This document shows, piece by piece, positions 1 through 11,624 of a stretch of 64,000 nucleotides of DNA (its first letter is position 1; every line of letters starts with the position of its first letter). Under the pieces are notes generated by a model. The model was not told the DNA's origin. It made no database searches and was given only the letters and a program-made list of their open reading frames with translations. Origin of the DNA: Przewalskia tangutica (Eukaryota > Streptophyta > Magnoliopsida > Solanales > Solanaceae); the NCBI GenBank assembly GCA_029844215.1, contig JAQGDG010000036.1, positions 620,001-684,000 of the forward strand, written 5' to 3'. The translations under genes and the position numbers were made by a program.

Positions 1-401
1 AGTGTATGGTATACATGGAGTTTTGTGTGATGATTCCATGGGTAGTTTGCGATGGAAGTGGTAGCTTCCATGGCGTGGATTAGTAAGATGGGCGAGTTGG
101 AGGTAGTGACTCGAGGTGGTAGAAAGCAGGCGATGGTGAATTGTGGGCGTGTACTAGAGAGGGTGTGAGTGTACAAGGAAGGTGCAGGAGTAAGGAGAGT
201 ATCCTTTAGACGAGGAGGAGAAAATAGTGATGTTTGCGTTAGAGGTGATTTCCCGTTAGTGGAATTTGGAGATCGTGATTTCTATATTATGGCCATGAGA
301 GGCATAAATGAGTTTTGGTAGGTATAGTAGTGAAGACTATCTGGCGCGTATGTTCGAAGACTTAGAAGGAACATTCGGGACGAATGTTTACGAGAGAAGA
401 A
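1..401 (+). mobile_element. 3' tail of an upstream internal region of element A
   Basis: Almost base-for-base the same as 5224-5626, the end of the internal region of element A, so this is the tail of a second internal region whose left part lies outside the window. It carries no coding sequence that I recognise. It ends in the sequence GAACATTCGGGACGAATG and a purine-rich stretch (about 391-401), the polypurine tract expected just before a 3' LTR. Its presence directly to the left of a full LTR is what shows that element A is in tandem. Confidence 0.8.
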
Positions 402-3400
402 TGTTACACCAGTAAATTCTAGAGGATAGATAAGTTGGCAAACATGTGTTGGAAGGATTTTGAGTTTACCTTTGAGTATTGGACCCCAGTTGTTAAGGAT
501 TGTAAGGTGTTTAAAAGGCCTAGTGTGTAGTCAGTTGAATCTAGGTCCCAGCCAACCAACCGTTAAATCGATTGGACATCGAGTCGAAGTTATGGAAGTT
601 TCAAGTTTGGCGCTTGATCAGTAAAGCGATGACTTGATTCGGGGTTGTGGCCGGGAGAAGCGAACGCGGCGCCGATTATCTTGAGTCTGCGCGGTGTTGA
701 AGCGCCATGGCCGGAATCTGAGGGCAGCGCGCGTGCGTGCAATTATTTTACGAAGTGTTAGCGCCCTTGGCCCAGGCGTGGCATGGCCGGCGGGATTTTG
801 CGGGTAAGGAGAAAAATCGGGGATATTTTTAAGGAGCCTATGGGAGGGTGACAAGTGTCCTCCCATCCTTTGACCAATGATAGAAGCCTATTTTAGGGCC
901 AAGTCTTGGAAGACTTGGCCATTTCATTCAAACCCTCCCGAGAAAACCCTCTCCCTTCTCTAGGTTTTGAGAAACTGGCCTTAGGGAAGCTGTTGGGCGT
1001 GAGAAGGAAAAAGTGTTGGTGAACTTGTGGGAAGCGGTGGTTGAGTTGTGGAAGAAGTGGTAGGAAAGGGCTTTTGTGGGCTTTTCTAAAAGGTAAGAGT
1101 TTCCTTCTCTGGGTTTTGAGTTAGTACTTGTGATAGTAGTATAGATCTGTGAGCACAGGTTATTATATTTAGAGTTTGAATAGATTTGTGAGCACAGAAA
1201 TTTTGTTATAGTTAAGTTTGTATAGATTTGTGAGCCTGAAATTTATTATAGTTAAGTTGGCTTAGATTTGGATCTTGTAGCCTTGTTGATTTCGGCCTTG
1301 TGAAGGTGGCAAGTTAATAGAAACAAAGGAAGTTACGTCAATTTCCGTAGAATGTAGGGGCCTTGTACTTAGTTTACTCTACGTTGAAACTAGAGTTTGA
1401 TAGGCGTTTATGGCCCTTATAGGATTGAAGTACTACGTGTAGCATATTCTTCTTAAGGAGATAGTCTTGTGGAGCATTTTGCTTAGTGTCGACAATCGTC
1501 GCGAGGTATGTGATTCTTCCTATCCTCTTGACATGACTATTTGTGAAATATATAGTGCGGTTGTTGCGTGTGTTAAAGAAATTGATTTTCCAAATTGTGT
1601 CTTGACTTGTTATGAAGTGTAAAGGGCTTCATTAGGTGTAAGAGTAGTAAGTCTTATCCAGTTAGTAATGGGCACTCGGTGCTTAAAGAATGAGCCCTCT
1701 TGGTCTCATAAATGTTTATGTAGTAATTGGTTGGTTTAAAACATAAAGGGGTTATAACGGCTTTATGGGAAGTCGATTATAACAACTTTATGTGAGTAAA
1801 AGAGCGGTTTTTGATTGGTAGAAGTTAAGAGACTTGATCTTGTAAGATAAGAGACTTAACTTAGAATTGTGAAAGTTTTGTAATGTATTCAAAAGTTGTA
1901 AAACCTCATTCGTGAGTAATGAGTAATACTTAGTTTTGAAAACTTAAGAGTTATACTAGCTTTATGGGAAGTTAGGTATAACGGCATAAGAATGTGAAAT
2001 GGATTTCGAAAGTGGGAACAAGTATCGAACACACCACTGCAGCGCTAATAAAGGAAATGGTTTCGACTAATTGATTATATTAAAACCAGTAGAAACCTCC
2101 ATCTGCATAGAAACTAAGATAAGACAAAATGATATTACATTTCCTAGATCATGGCTGCTTAAATGAGAATCATTGATAACAAGTTCTGACTTTTCTTAAA
2201 ATTCCAAAGAATGAACTTAATGGATTGCAAAGGATAATGTACTGGATTTTGGAAAAGAGAAGTAACTTGAGTTTGAAAGTATAAATCACTTGTTTTCAAA
2301 TATCGAACTTTTCTTAAGGGAAAAGTAAATGACTTGGTTTTAAAAGGTAGGAATACTTGACCTTAAAGGAGTTAATTACTTGGACTTGTAAAAGGTATAC
2401 TTGACGTTATGTTAATTGTGTTTGAAGTCGTGTTTTAAACATGAATGTGTGTGATACTACGTGTGATAGTATCGTATGGTTTCTACGTAAGAGAGGTCTT
2501 TGAAGGTAGGAAAGAATGTAGTATTTTGGGGTTGGAACCGGTTTGTCGACTTAAGCGAAGGTCTTTGAGTTGTGTGTAACTTGCACTGTGCTTGTGGTGA
2601 TAGTTTTGTTGTTGTGCAAGTGTTTGACTTTGTGCTCAGGAGTCTCGGCGGAGGCGGATATCGGGTGGTATGATGGACATATCGACCACGTTGGGTAGCC
2701 CGGGTATGCTTCCACTATATTGATCCTTTGGGACATATCGACACGTTGGGTAGCCGGGTATGCTTATTAAGTGTTATCTTGTAAACGGTTTGGACATCTT
2801 GACACGTTGGGTAGCCGAGTATCGTCCACGGTGAGTATTATCACGGGTATTTGTTTGGACATCTTGACACGTTGGGTAGCCCGCAGTATCGTCCACGATG
2901 AGTATTATCACGGGTATTTGTTTGGACATCTTGACCGTTGGGTAGCCCACGCAGTATCGTCCACGATGAGTATTATCTTGTTATTGGTTGGGACATCTTG
3001 ACACGTTGGGTAGCCCAGTATCGTCCACTTGAGTACTATCTTGTTATTGGGTTGGACATCCCGACACGTTGGGTAGCCAGAGTATCGTCCACTTTGAGTA
3101 ATGATCTTTCGGCGTGAGTCACGACTTGATGTGATTTGATTTGGTAGGCGTATATCGTGGTGTCGTAGTTTGGTTATCATCATACGTATCTCTCTGTTTT
3201 CCTTATAGACTATTATGATTTCATTCTGATATTTTTTTACATTTCGCATACTCGGTTTTGTTGTCTTGACCCGCCCGGAAGTGCGTTCATGCCGCGAGTT
3301 GAGATCATCGCTTGTTGATCCGCGCCCTTTGGATCGCTGTTCGATTCTCGAAAGCTCCATTCCTTCGGAGACTTTGTCACTTGATGCAGTTCCACGAAGT

Positions 3401-3668
3401 TGTAGAACTTTTTGTACATTCGAGGTATGGCGAAGCCTGTCCGTCGGAGATGTTATAAAAATTCTTAAGTGCATGTAATCTTGATGTAGGCGAGGATTAT
3501 GGCTGTTCGGTGTTAGTTATTTTTGAGAAAAGGTAACGCTTAGTTGCTTTGTTTTCTCTTTTCATTGGTTATCATGTATGAGTTTTAATTTCCGTTGATT
3601 TTCTCTGATGTTGTTTGACTACTTGGGTGCCCGGGTAAGGCACGATCGCGAGCAGTTTGGTCGTGTGA
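402..3668 (+). repeat. LTR A1 (first full LTR of the tandem element A array)
   Basis: Starts TGTTACACC after a purine tract and ends at a variant of GTCGTGACA directly before a primer-binding site. At 3.27 kb it is nearly the same length as LTR A2 (5627-8873) and collinear with it throughout. Landmarks are a palindrome around GACAAGTGTC at 844-864, a splice-donor-like AAGGTAAGAG near 1090, a triplicated TAGATCTGTGAG segment of about 50 bp at 1141-1260, the GAGGTATGTG block near 1501, a TTATAAC hairpin at 1742-1792, a seven-copy minisatellite at 2680-3100 and the conserved 3' module from about 3110. No clear TATA box was found, unlike in the other LTR families. Confidence 0.88.
2680..3105 (+). 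repeat. Minisatellite in LTR A1, 7 copies of 55-68 bp
   Basis: The core CGTTGGGTAG recurs at about 2689, 2744, 2805, 2870, 2936, 3004 and 3067, each preceded by GGACAT and followed by a variable stretch containing GTATCGTCCA. It is not protein coding: the apparent short reading frames on both strands are by-products of the repeat. The same array with seven copies sits in LTR A2, and a related array (GGACATACTGACACGATGGG) is in LTR J at 62743. Confidence 0.9.
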
Positions 3669-3670
3669 AG

Positions 3671-3682
3671 TGGTATCGAGCG
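3671..3682 (+). promoter_or_regulatory. Primer-binding site of element A (initiator tRNA-Met)
   Basis: TGGTATCGAGCG follows the LTR end by about 2 bases. It matches the start of the site complementary to the 3' end of plant initiator tRNA-Met, TGGTATCAGAGC, apart from one lost A. The intact form is seen in D (23940) and J (63919), so the lost base may be a sequencing error. Confidence 0.8.
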
Positions 3683-3868
3683 ATTAGTCCTCGGAAAGTG
3701 TCTGCAGGCCGTGTCTAAGTAGAGTCTTGATTATCGATGTGTTGTGCCACATCTATAATCGGAGGCATGAGACATTTAGGATTAGTTTCTATTCTTCTCA
3801 TTACGAGATCGTGCCTTAGAAGGCATGTTGTAAGTTGGACCCCTGCAGCGTGTTTCGTTTTTACGATT

Positions 3869-4905
3869 ATGCCTGCGAAAGGCAACCAGAGGCCCGAAGG
3901 GCAAAGCGGCGAGAGGAGGCTGCGAGTAGAGCGGCGATCTCTACGAGACCACGATGCACAGCCTCGATCCGATGCAGGCGAGAGAGATGGGTTACAAGAG
4001 TTGGCGATTATTGGCGAGGTTGTGGCGGACACGAGGATAAATTTGGGCCGGCCGTTCCGATGCACCGATGGTTCACGAGATCGGATAGTTTGGTGCGGGA
4101 CTTTACGAGTTGTGGCGCCCGAGTTCTGGTCGAGGCACGAGGATGATCGCGGGAGTTCATCAAGCGATTCTGGATCGTAAAGTGATCGAGGCATCGGAGA
4201 CCGAGTCGGTGGTCTAGGTTCGCGTCGGTGCGTGATACGCGATCGTGGTTTGATTCGTGGAGGCTGTCGGGAGGCATGCACTTCGGCGAGATGGGACGAG
4301 TTCTGAGGCATTTCTTGCACATTTCTTGCCTCGCAGATGAGAGGACTGGTAAACGATTTTTGATGTTGAGGCGAGCGAGCGTCTGGTTGGAGTACAACGT
4401 GGAGTTTAACTCACTGCTCGATGCGTCCGCGTTAGTAGCGACATGGAGGGCGAGTGCACCGCTATGTCACGCGGGCTTGATGACTATTTGGCGAAGAGTT
4501 GCTCGGGAGTAGCTCTTGGTAAGGCATGGACATTGCCGCGTGCGAGCTCATGCACTTGGATGTGAGGCACGTAAGTCGACGGAATGACGAATCGTGAGTA
4601 GGGCCAAGGCGGCAGGTCCTTTGGTGACCTTGGGCGAGCGGCCTCGTGGCGAGTTAGTTATGCGCCTCGCCCGATGGAGTGCTCCACCTCGATCGTCGGG
4701 GCGTTGAAAAATTGAGGCGGTCGGGCTCGAGTTTCGGGTTTTGGGGATCGGGGATGTTAGTCGGATGGGACCACCCTTACCTCGTTGTGACCATTGTGGT
4801 AGGCTCACGATGGGAGTGTCGTGCTAATAGGGAATCATTTTACATGCGGCCGGTAGACATTTTGCAAGGAATTGTCCACCAGAGATAGCGCGGAGGTTGA
4901 GATTC
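3869..4905 (+). pseudogene. Degenerate gag of element A
   Basis: The start MPAKGNQRPEGQSG at 3869 corresponds to MPRAKQPEPEGQGG at the beginning of the K gag. The open frame from 3869 to 4180 covers the N-terminal, acidic and serine-rich part (ends DDRGSSSSDSGS). The central gag domain follows in shifted frames: 4280-4560 aligns with the K segment containing VEFDSLARYVPALV. A zinc-knuckle remnant is seen around 4775-4895 (an RCDHCGR piece, then a RHFARNCPP piece). Gag would build the virus-like particle and bind RNA. At least three frame breaks are present, some perhaps from base loss in the read data. No protease or polymerase follows. Confidence 0.72.
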
Positions 4906-5626
4906 AACGCCGGGATCGATGGGCGATTCACCTCCTCCTTTGTGCGTCGTCTTGGGAAAGGACATGAGTAGAAACGACAAGAAGGAAGTGAAGCAATAGT
5001 TCTGGTATGTTCTTAACCCTGCAAGTATTGTATGCTTTGATGTTGTGGTGATGTGTTGAGTGCTATGTTAGGGTAGCTTTGTGTATATAATGTGATTTGG
5101 AAGCATGGTTAATAAAGAGGGTAAGTTGGGGATGAGAAAAATTTTGAACCTTAGAATTTATAACAGTTGAGACCTTAGATGTAAAGTAGTCTTGGGTAGA
5201 AGCCTTTCTTTGTTAATCCTTGTAGTGTATGGTATACATGGAGTTTTGTGTGATGATTCCATGGGTAGTTTGCGATGGAAGTGGTAGCTTCCATGGCGTG
5301 GATTAGTAAGATGGACGAGTTGGAGGTAGTGACTCCAAGGTGGTAGAAAGCAGGCGATGGTGAATTGTGGGCGTGTACTAGAGAGGGTGTGAGTGTACAA
5401 GGAAGGTGCAGAGTAAGGAGAGTATCCTTTAGACGAGGAGGAGAAAATAGTGATGTTTGCACGTTAGAGGTGATTTCCGTTATTTGGAATTTGGAGATCG
5501 TGATTTCTATATTATGGCCATGAGAGGCATAAATGAGTTTTGGTAGGTATAGTAGTGAAGACTATACCGCGCATGTGTTCTGAAGACTTAGAAGGAACAT
5601 TCGGGACGAATGTTTAGAGAGGAAGA
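4906..5626 (+). other. Non-coding 3' internal region and polypurine tract of element A
   Basis: No coding sequence recognised. It begins with a segment ending in CTTAACCCTGCA, equivalent to the CCTTAACCCTCTAGAG that follows gag in C and K. It ends with GGAACATTCGGGACGAATG and a purine-rich stretch (5616-5626) that should prime plus-strand synthesis next to LTR A2. The part from 5224 on is repeated at 1-401. The conserved hairpin spacer of C, F and K is not evident here, which makes A the shortest internal region (about 1.96 kb). Confidence 0.65.
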
Positions 5627-8600
5627 ATGTTACACCAGTAAATTCTAGAGGATAGATAAGTTGGCAAACATGTGTTGGAAGGATTTTGAGTTTACCTTTG
5701 AGTATTGGACCCCAGTTGTTAAGGATTGTAAGGTGTTTAAAAGGCCTAGTGTGTAGTCAGTTGAATCTAGGTCCCAACTATGACCAAGTTCGTCGATTGG
5801 ACATCGAGTCGAAGTTATGGAAGTTTCAAGTTTGGCGCGATCAAATCGATGACTTGATTCGGGGAGTTCAGCGCCATGCCGGGAGCGAGGCGTGGCGCCG
5901 ATTGTCTTGAGGTCAAGGTGTTGGCGCCTTGGCCAGAATCGGGGCATGGCGCGATGCAGCGTGCAATTATTTTACGAAGTGTTAGCGCCCCGTGGCGTGC
6001 GCGGCGCTGGCGGGATTTTCTGCGGGTAAAGGAGAAAAATCGGGGATATTTTTAAGGAGCCTATGGGAGGGTGACAAGTGTCCTCCCATCCTTTGACCAG
6101 CGATAGAAGCCTATTTTAGGGCCAAGTCTTGGAAGACTTGGCCATTTCATTCAAACCCTCCCAAGAGAAAACCCTCTCCTTCTCTCTAGGTTTTGAGAAA
6201 CACCGCCTTAGGGAAGCTGTTGGAGGCGGCAAGAAGGAAAAAGTGTTGGTGAACTTGTGGGAAGCGTAGTGGTTGAGTTGTGGAAGAAGTGGTAGGAAAG
6301 GGCTTTTGTGGGCTTTTCTAAAAGGTAAGAGTTTCCTTCTCTGGGTTTTGAGTTAGTACTTGTGATAGTAGTATAGATCTGTGAGCACAGGTCATTATAT
6401 TTAGAGTTTGAATAGATTTGTGAGCTGAGGCTATTATAGTTAAGTTTGTATAGATTTGTGAGCTGAGGTTGTTATAGTTAAGTTGGCTTAGATTTGGATC
6501 TTGTAGCCTTGTTGATTTCGGCCTTGTGAAGGTGGCAAGTTAATAGAAACAAAGGAAGTTACATCAATTTCCGTAGAATGTAGGGGCCTTGTACTTAGTT
6601 TACTCTACGTTGAAACTAGAGAGTTTGATAGACGTTTTATGGCCCTTATAGGATTGAAGTACTACGTGTAGCATATTCTTCTGGGGGAGATAGTCTTGTG
6701 GAGCATTTTGCTTAGTGTCGACAATCGTCATGAGGTATGTGATTCTTCCTATCCTCTTGACATGACTATTTGTGAAATATATAGTGCGGTTGGCCTTGCG
6801 TGTGTTAAAGAAATTGATTTTCCAAATTGTGTCTTGACTTGTTATGAAGTGTAAAGGGCTTCATTAGGTGTAAGCGTAGTAAGTCTGATCCGTTAGTAAT
6901 GGGCACTCGGTGCTTAAAGAATGAGCCCTCGGGGTATCATAAATGTTTATGTGGTAATTGGTTGGTTTAAAACATAAAGGGGTTATAACGGCTTTATGGG
7001 AAGTCAGTTATAACAACTTTATGTGAGTAAAAGAACGGTTTTTGATTGGTAGAAGTTAAGAGACTTGATCTTGTAAGATAAGAGACTTAACTTAGAATTG
7101 TGAAAGTTTTGTAATGTATTCAAAAGTTGTAAAACCTCATTCGTGAGTAATGAGTAATACTTGGTTTTTGAAAACTTAAGAGTTATACTAGCTTTATGGA
7201 AAGTTAGGTATAACGGCATAAGAATGTGAAATGGATTTGAAAGTGGGAACAAGTATCGAACACGCGTACCAGCGCTAATAAAGGAAATGGTTTCGACTAA
7301 TTGATTATATTAAAACCAGTAGAAACCTCCATCTGCATAGAAACTAAGATAAGACAAAATGATATTACATTTCCTAGATCATGGCTGCTTAAATGAGAAT
7401 CATTGATAACAAGTTCTGACTTTTCTTAAAATTCCAAAGAATGAACTTAATGGATTGCAAAGGATAATGTACTGGATTTTGGAAAAGAGAAGTAACTTGA
7501 GTTTGAAAGTATAAATCACTTGTTTTCAAATATCGAACTTTTCTTAAGGGAAAAGTAAATGACTGGGTTTTAAAAGGTAGGAATACTTGACCTTGAAGGA
7601 GTTAATTACTTGGACTTGTAAAAGGTATACTTGACGTTATGTTAATTGTGTTTGAAGTACGTGTTTTAAACATGAATGTGTGTGATACTACGTGTGATAG
7701 TATCGTATGGTTTCTACGTAAAGAGAGGTCTTTGAAGGTAGGAAGAATGTAGTATTTTGGGGTTGGAACCGGTTTGTCGACTTAAGCGAAGGTACTTTGA
7801 GTTGTGTGTAACTTGTGCTTGTGGTGATAGTTTTGTTGTTGTGCAAGTGTTTGACTTTGTGCTACCGAGTCTCGACGGAGGGCGGATATCGGGTGGTATG
7901 ATGGACATATCGACACGTTGGGTAGCCACGTATGCTTCCACTATATTGATCCTTTGGGACATATCGACACGTTGGGTAGCCGGGTATGCTTCTATTAGGA
8001 GTGTTATCTTGTAAAGCGGTTTTGGACATACCGACACGTTGGGTAGCCACGGTATCGTCCCATGAGTATTATCAGGTATTTGTTTGGACATCACGACACG
8101 TTGGGTAGCCCAGTATCGTCCGATGAGTATTATCCGGTATTTGTTTGGACATACCGACACGTTGGGTAGCCCACAGTATCGTCCACGATGGAAGTATTAT
8201 CTTGTTATTGGTTGGGACATACCGACACGTTGGGTAGCCAGCAGTATGCGTCCATGAGTACTATCTTGTTATTGGGTTGGACATCACGACACGTTGGGTA
8301 GCCAGCAGTATCGTCCACTTTGAGTAATGATCTTTCGTGAGTCCACGACTTGATGTGATTTGATTTGGTAGGCGTATATACGTGGTGTCTGTAGTTTGGT
8401 TATCATACATGTCTCTGCTTTCCTTATAGACTATTATGATTTCATTTACGATTTTTTTACTTTCGCATACTCACTGTACTGTTGTTATCGGCCAGTTCTG
8501 CGTTCATCTGCGCAGTTGAGATCATCGCTTGTTGATCCGCACCCTTTGGATCGCTGTTCAGTTCTCAGAAAGCTCCATTCCTTGGAGACTTTGTCACTTG

Positions 8601-8873
8601 GTGCGGTTCTCGAAGTTGTAGAACTTTTGTACATTCGTGGTATGGCGGAGCCTGTCGTCAGAGATGTTATAAAAATTCTTAAGTGCAGCAATCGATGTGG
8701 CGAGGATTGTAGCTATTCGGTGTTAGTTATTTTTGAAAAGGTAACCGCTTGGTTGCTTTGCTTCTCTTTTCATTGGTTATCATGTATGAGTTTTAATTTC
8801 CGATTTTCTACGATGTTGTTTGACTACTTGGGTGCGGGTAAGGCACGATCGCGAGCGGTTTCGGGTCGTGACA
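5627..8873 (+). repeat. LTR A2 (second full LTR of the array)
   Basis: Starts TGTTACACCAG at 5627 and ends GTCGTGACA at 8873. It is 3.25 kb, collinear with LTR A1 and close to identical in its AT-rich parts. The differences are small indels and patches in GC-rich segments. It contains the same landmarks as A1: triplicated TAGATTTGTGAG segment (6368-6490), hairpin (6970-7025) and seven-copy minisatellite (7905-8330). It borders a minus-strand LTR fragment directly, with no internal sequence to the right, so it is the right edge of the array. Confidence 0.88.
7905..8330 (+). repeat. Minisatellite in LTR A2, 7 copies
   Basis: Core CGTTGGGTAG at about 7916, 7970, 8038, 8099, 8160, 8228 and 8292, period 54-68 bp. 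It has the same copy number and order of variants as in LTR A1, which fits two LTRs that were copied from one template or homogenised recently. Confidence 0.9.
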
Positions 8874-9356
8874 AGATTTATAGAGAAATCAAAGGCCAAG
8901 ATCAAGGCAAGTGTGGTGTAGATTGGGGACATGTGTGTATGGGTTCTACCAACCATATGTCCACCAGAAATGAGACATGTGGCTAGCCACGTGTCTCAGA
9001 AACGCCTTGAGTGCAGTGTCCCTATTTTGGCCATAGGGCCACATTGGTTCCATGTGTCGCTCTGCCCAAAATATTTCATCTCCGAAATTATCCGTAATGC
9101 CAAAAAAAATAAAGTGGCCACAAAACAGTAAATTTCTCGTGGGCCCAGCGTGACCAATTTCAAAATAAAATTCCATAATCCTCTAATATTTCAAAAGTCC
9201 GAATACCAAATCGGGAATCAATTCCCATTAACGAACCTTTTTCCTTCACAAAATCCGGAACTTTTCAATCGAAAAATTACATCTTTCTTTTTTCCAATTT
9301 TAATGTCGAATTCTCGTGACGTCCTCATATACATACCAGGAACTACGGGTGTAACA
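8874..9356 (-). repeat. LTR fragment L (5' part of a minus-strand LTR)
   Basis: Read on the minus strand this is the first ~480 bases of an LTR: TGTTACACCCGTAGTTCC at 9356 running left to a TATAAAT box at 8876-8882. It resembles the start of LTR J (51085-51626). It is cut at the TATA box by the element A array, so its remainder should lie to the left of the window. Its right end is a true LTR end, flanked by LTR B sequence, so L is itself an insertion in B. It holds a GTGGGCCCA motif near 9138 in its promoter half. Confidence 0.75.
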
Positions 9357-11624
9357 GATTTATAAGAATTTTGGAATTTTATTTCAGTTTGGTCATGTAG
9401 GGCCCACTCGGGAAATTTTACGTTTTGTGGGGCCCACAAGATTTCCGATATTTTAACCAATTATTGAGACTTTGGAGAGATAAAATATTTTGGACCAATA
9501 GGGGGCGACACGTGTCACCCCGTGTGGGCCCAAGTTGGGCGAGAATGATAGAGCCAAGTGGCTCAAGATATTTGTTTGACAAGTGGACTAATGGGACCAG
9601 CACTTGTCCCCAATCTCATCCATACACTTGTTTTAATCCTAGCCTTGGTTGTCTTATATATACACACCTAGAGGTTGAGGACTTCAACACTTTGAAAATT
9701 TCAAGAAATATACTCCCTCCCCTTTGTGACCCTCGGCACCCCCCCCCCCTTATTGAAGAATAATTCTTCAATTATTGTTGATTAATCCCAATACTTAAAC
9801 CAAGTGTCCCTAGTAGTGTTCTAAGGATATCCCAACACAAAAATCCCGGAAATACTACGTTAATCCGTTAGTCGCAATGTGAAATCCTAAGGTGATCTTC
9901 ATATTTTTTGGATGAAGCTTGAAGAGAAGTTGTTTAGGAACTTCTAAGGGTTGCTTGGAGTAGATTGGAATGTAAGGATTAGGAGCTAAAGTTGCTAAGG
10001 ATCGACTTTTAGATCTTGGAATAATTTGGGCTTATTGAGGTAATAATCTTTGTCCTTCTAATGTAATTGGAGATTACATATTATAGTAGTATATAATTGA
10101 GTATGTGATATATGGAAGGAAGATTGAAAAGATTTGGACCTTATTAAGATGTTAAAAACCGAAAAATTTGCATGCTAGTCATTAAAGTTGTTAAAACATT
10201 ACCTATTACTTGTTGACATGAATGAATCTTGTTGATAAACAAGTTAATATAACTTCTATAAAGATTGGAATATAAGTTGGAATTATAAAGAAGTAATGAA
10301 ACAATTTTGGCATCTTAGCCAAAAGCCGACGATTTTGATTGCGATGATTGGCCGAGAACACCAACTAAAGGACTGGACTAATGTATTGTATTAGTGGACT
10401 AATGGACTGTTTTTACATTGGACTATGGACTAGTTTTAATGGACAATTTTGGTAGATTAAGGGGCTGAATTTTACACGTCCAGTTAGGAGTGTAATCCCC
10501 TTTGACTTGTTGAATTGTTGCGCCTTAAATGTGGCATTTGGTTATTGATTTCGGGCTAGACCTTATGCCTAGAAGTTGATAGACGTGTTATGGTTATTAT
10601 AGGTTGATTCTACGTGCGGCATATTCGACTTGCTAAGTGGATTAAGCCGAGGAGGTATGTGAACTCTTCCTATCCTCTTGAGCATGATTATTATGAAAAA
10701 TATAGTACGGTAGACGTACGTGTGTTAAATGAATTTGGTTTCATTTTGATGTCCTTGACTTGACTTCTAAATCTTAAGAGCCTTGAATTATTCTAAAAAG
10801 TTGTGAATAATTATTCGGAAATAAGTTGATACTTGGTTTTAAAAGAATAAGTTCTCTTGGTTTCCCAAATGAATGTGATTGTTTTGAATTTCTTAAAACA
10901 TAAGTGTTATAATAGCTTTATGGGAAGTTAGTTATAACGACTTTAGGAGGATAAAAGAACAGTTTACTTGATTTTAAAGGTCTTGTAATGATTTTCTGAA
11001 GGTGTAGTAACTTGGTTTGATAAGTAAACGTGTCTTGATACTACTGGCAATCGTGTCATGAGACTTGTATGTTACGGGGTTTTTCTAACTTTGCCTATGG
11101 TGTGTACGATAGCCGGTTGCGCTTGTATTATATCATTTATTATGGGGTCAATCCCCTGGCCATGTTGCGTTGTTCATATTCCGCGGGTTTGCTCCCCCCG
11201 ATGCGAGGAGTACCTCATGCGACTCTGTAAGGCTCATGCGGGATGGGGTCCTATGCAAGGAATACCTACGCGAGTCAAGGGCTCATGCGGGAGTCCTATC
11301 GTTACATTCCGGGTTTGCTCCCCGATCGAGTAGTACCTCATGCGGGTCCACGCGACCTATGCGGGCAAGAGAGTCAGGAACATGATTTGCAATGATACTA
11401 TGGGCGAATGGCCTATTTTGATCATCGGCTTATTCGTAAGCAAAGTTACACTTATTTACTCTAATATTTATTATGGCACAGTGTACTGGTAATTGGTTTA
11501 TCATACATGTCTCTGGATTTATTATTAGACTATTGTGATTTCATTACTGATTTCAGGCCACATACTTGGTACTGTTGTAATCGACCTTCTTGGGCGTCAT
11601 CTGCGCAGTGTGAGGTACACCGGT
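9357..11624 (+). repeat. LTR B (interrupted plus-strand LTR)
   Basis: Interior of a plus-strand LTR related to J. It has twin GGGCCCAC motifs at about 9399 and 9433, the G-box palindrome GGCGACACGTGTCACC (9504-9519), a TATATATA box (9655-9662), a donor-like GAGGTAATAATC near 10039, the GAGGTATGTG block near 10650, the TTATAAC hairpin near 10905, a GC-rich minisatellite (11150-11390) and the conserved 3' module from about 11490. Its first ~250 bases lie beyond L to the left, and its last ~400 bases are displaced by D. No coding sequence. Confidence 0.78.
11150..11395 (+). repeat. GC-rich degenerate tandem repeat in LTR B
   Basis: Repeats of the type GCGGGTTTGCTCCCCGAT and TACCTCATGCGGGTCC recur here at irregular spacing. 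They occupy the same slot, just upstream of the conserved LTR 3' module, as the minisatellites of the other LTR families. The repeat is more decayed than those in A, H, I and J. Confidence 0.55.

Larger units (their letters stand above)
1..8873 (+). mobile_element. Tandem array of gag-only Ty3/gypsy element A (int-LTR-int-LTR)
   Basis: The order is internal tail (1-401), LTR (402-3668), PBS-gag-spacer-PPT (3669-5626), LTR (5627-8873). Because the internal tail occurs to the left of LTR A1 as well as before A2, the array has at least two internal units sharing an LTR. The usual explanation is unequal recombination between LTRs of sister copies. The unit (LTR plus internal) is about 5.2 kb. No pol sequence is present. 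The left part lies outside the window, so the total number of units and the target-site duplication cannot be determined. Confidence 0.82.

Noticed and set aside
618..866. 82-residue minus-strand frame in LTR A1
   Set aside because: Not preserved in the sister LTR A2 at the matching position, and it is antisense to the LTR promoter half.
3908..4180. Possible independent arginine-rich gene in three frames
   Set aside because: It is the degenerate gag N-terminal region of element A, as shown by its place after the PBS leader and the shared MP..PEGQ start.
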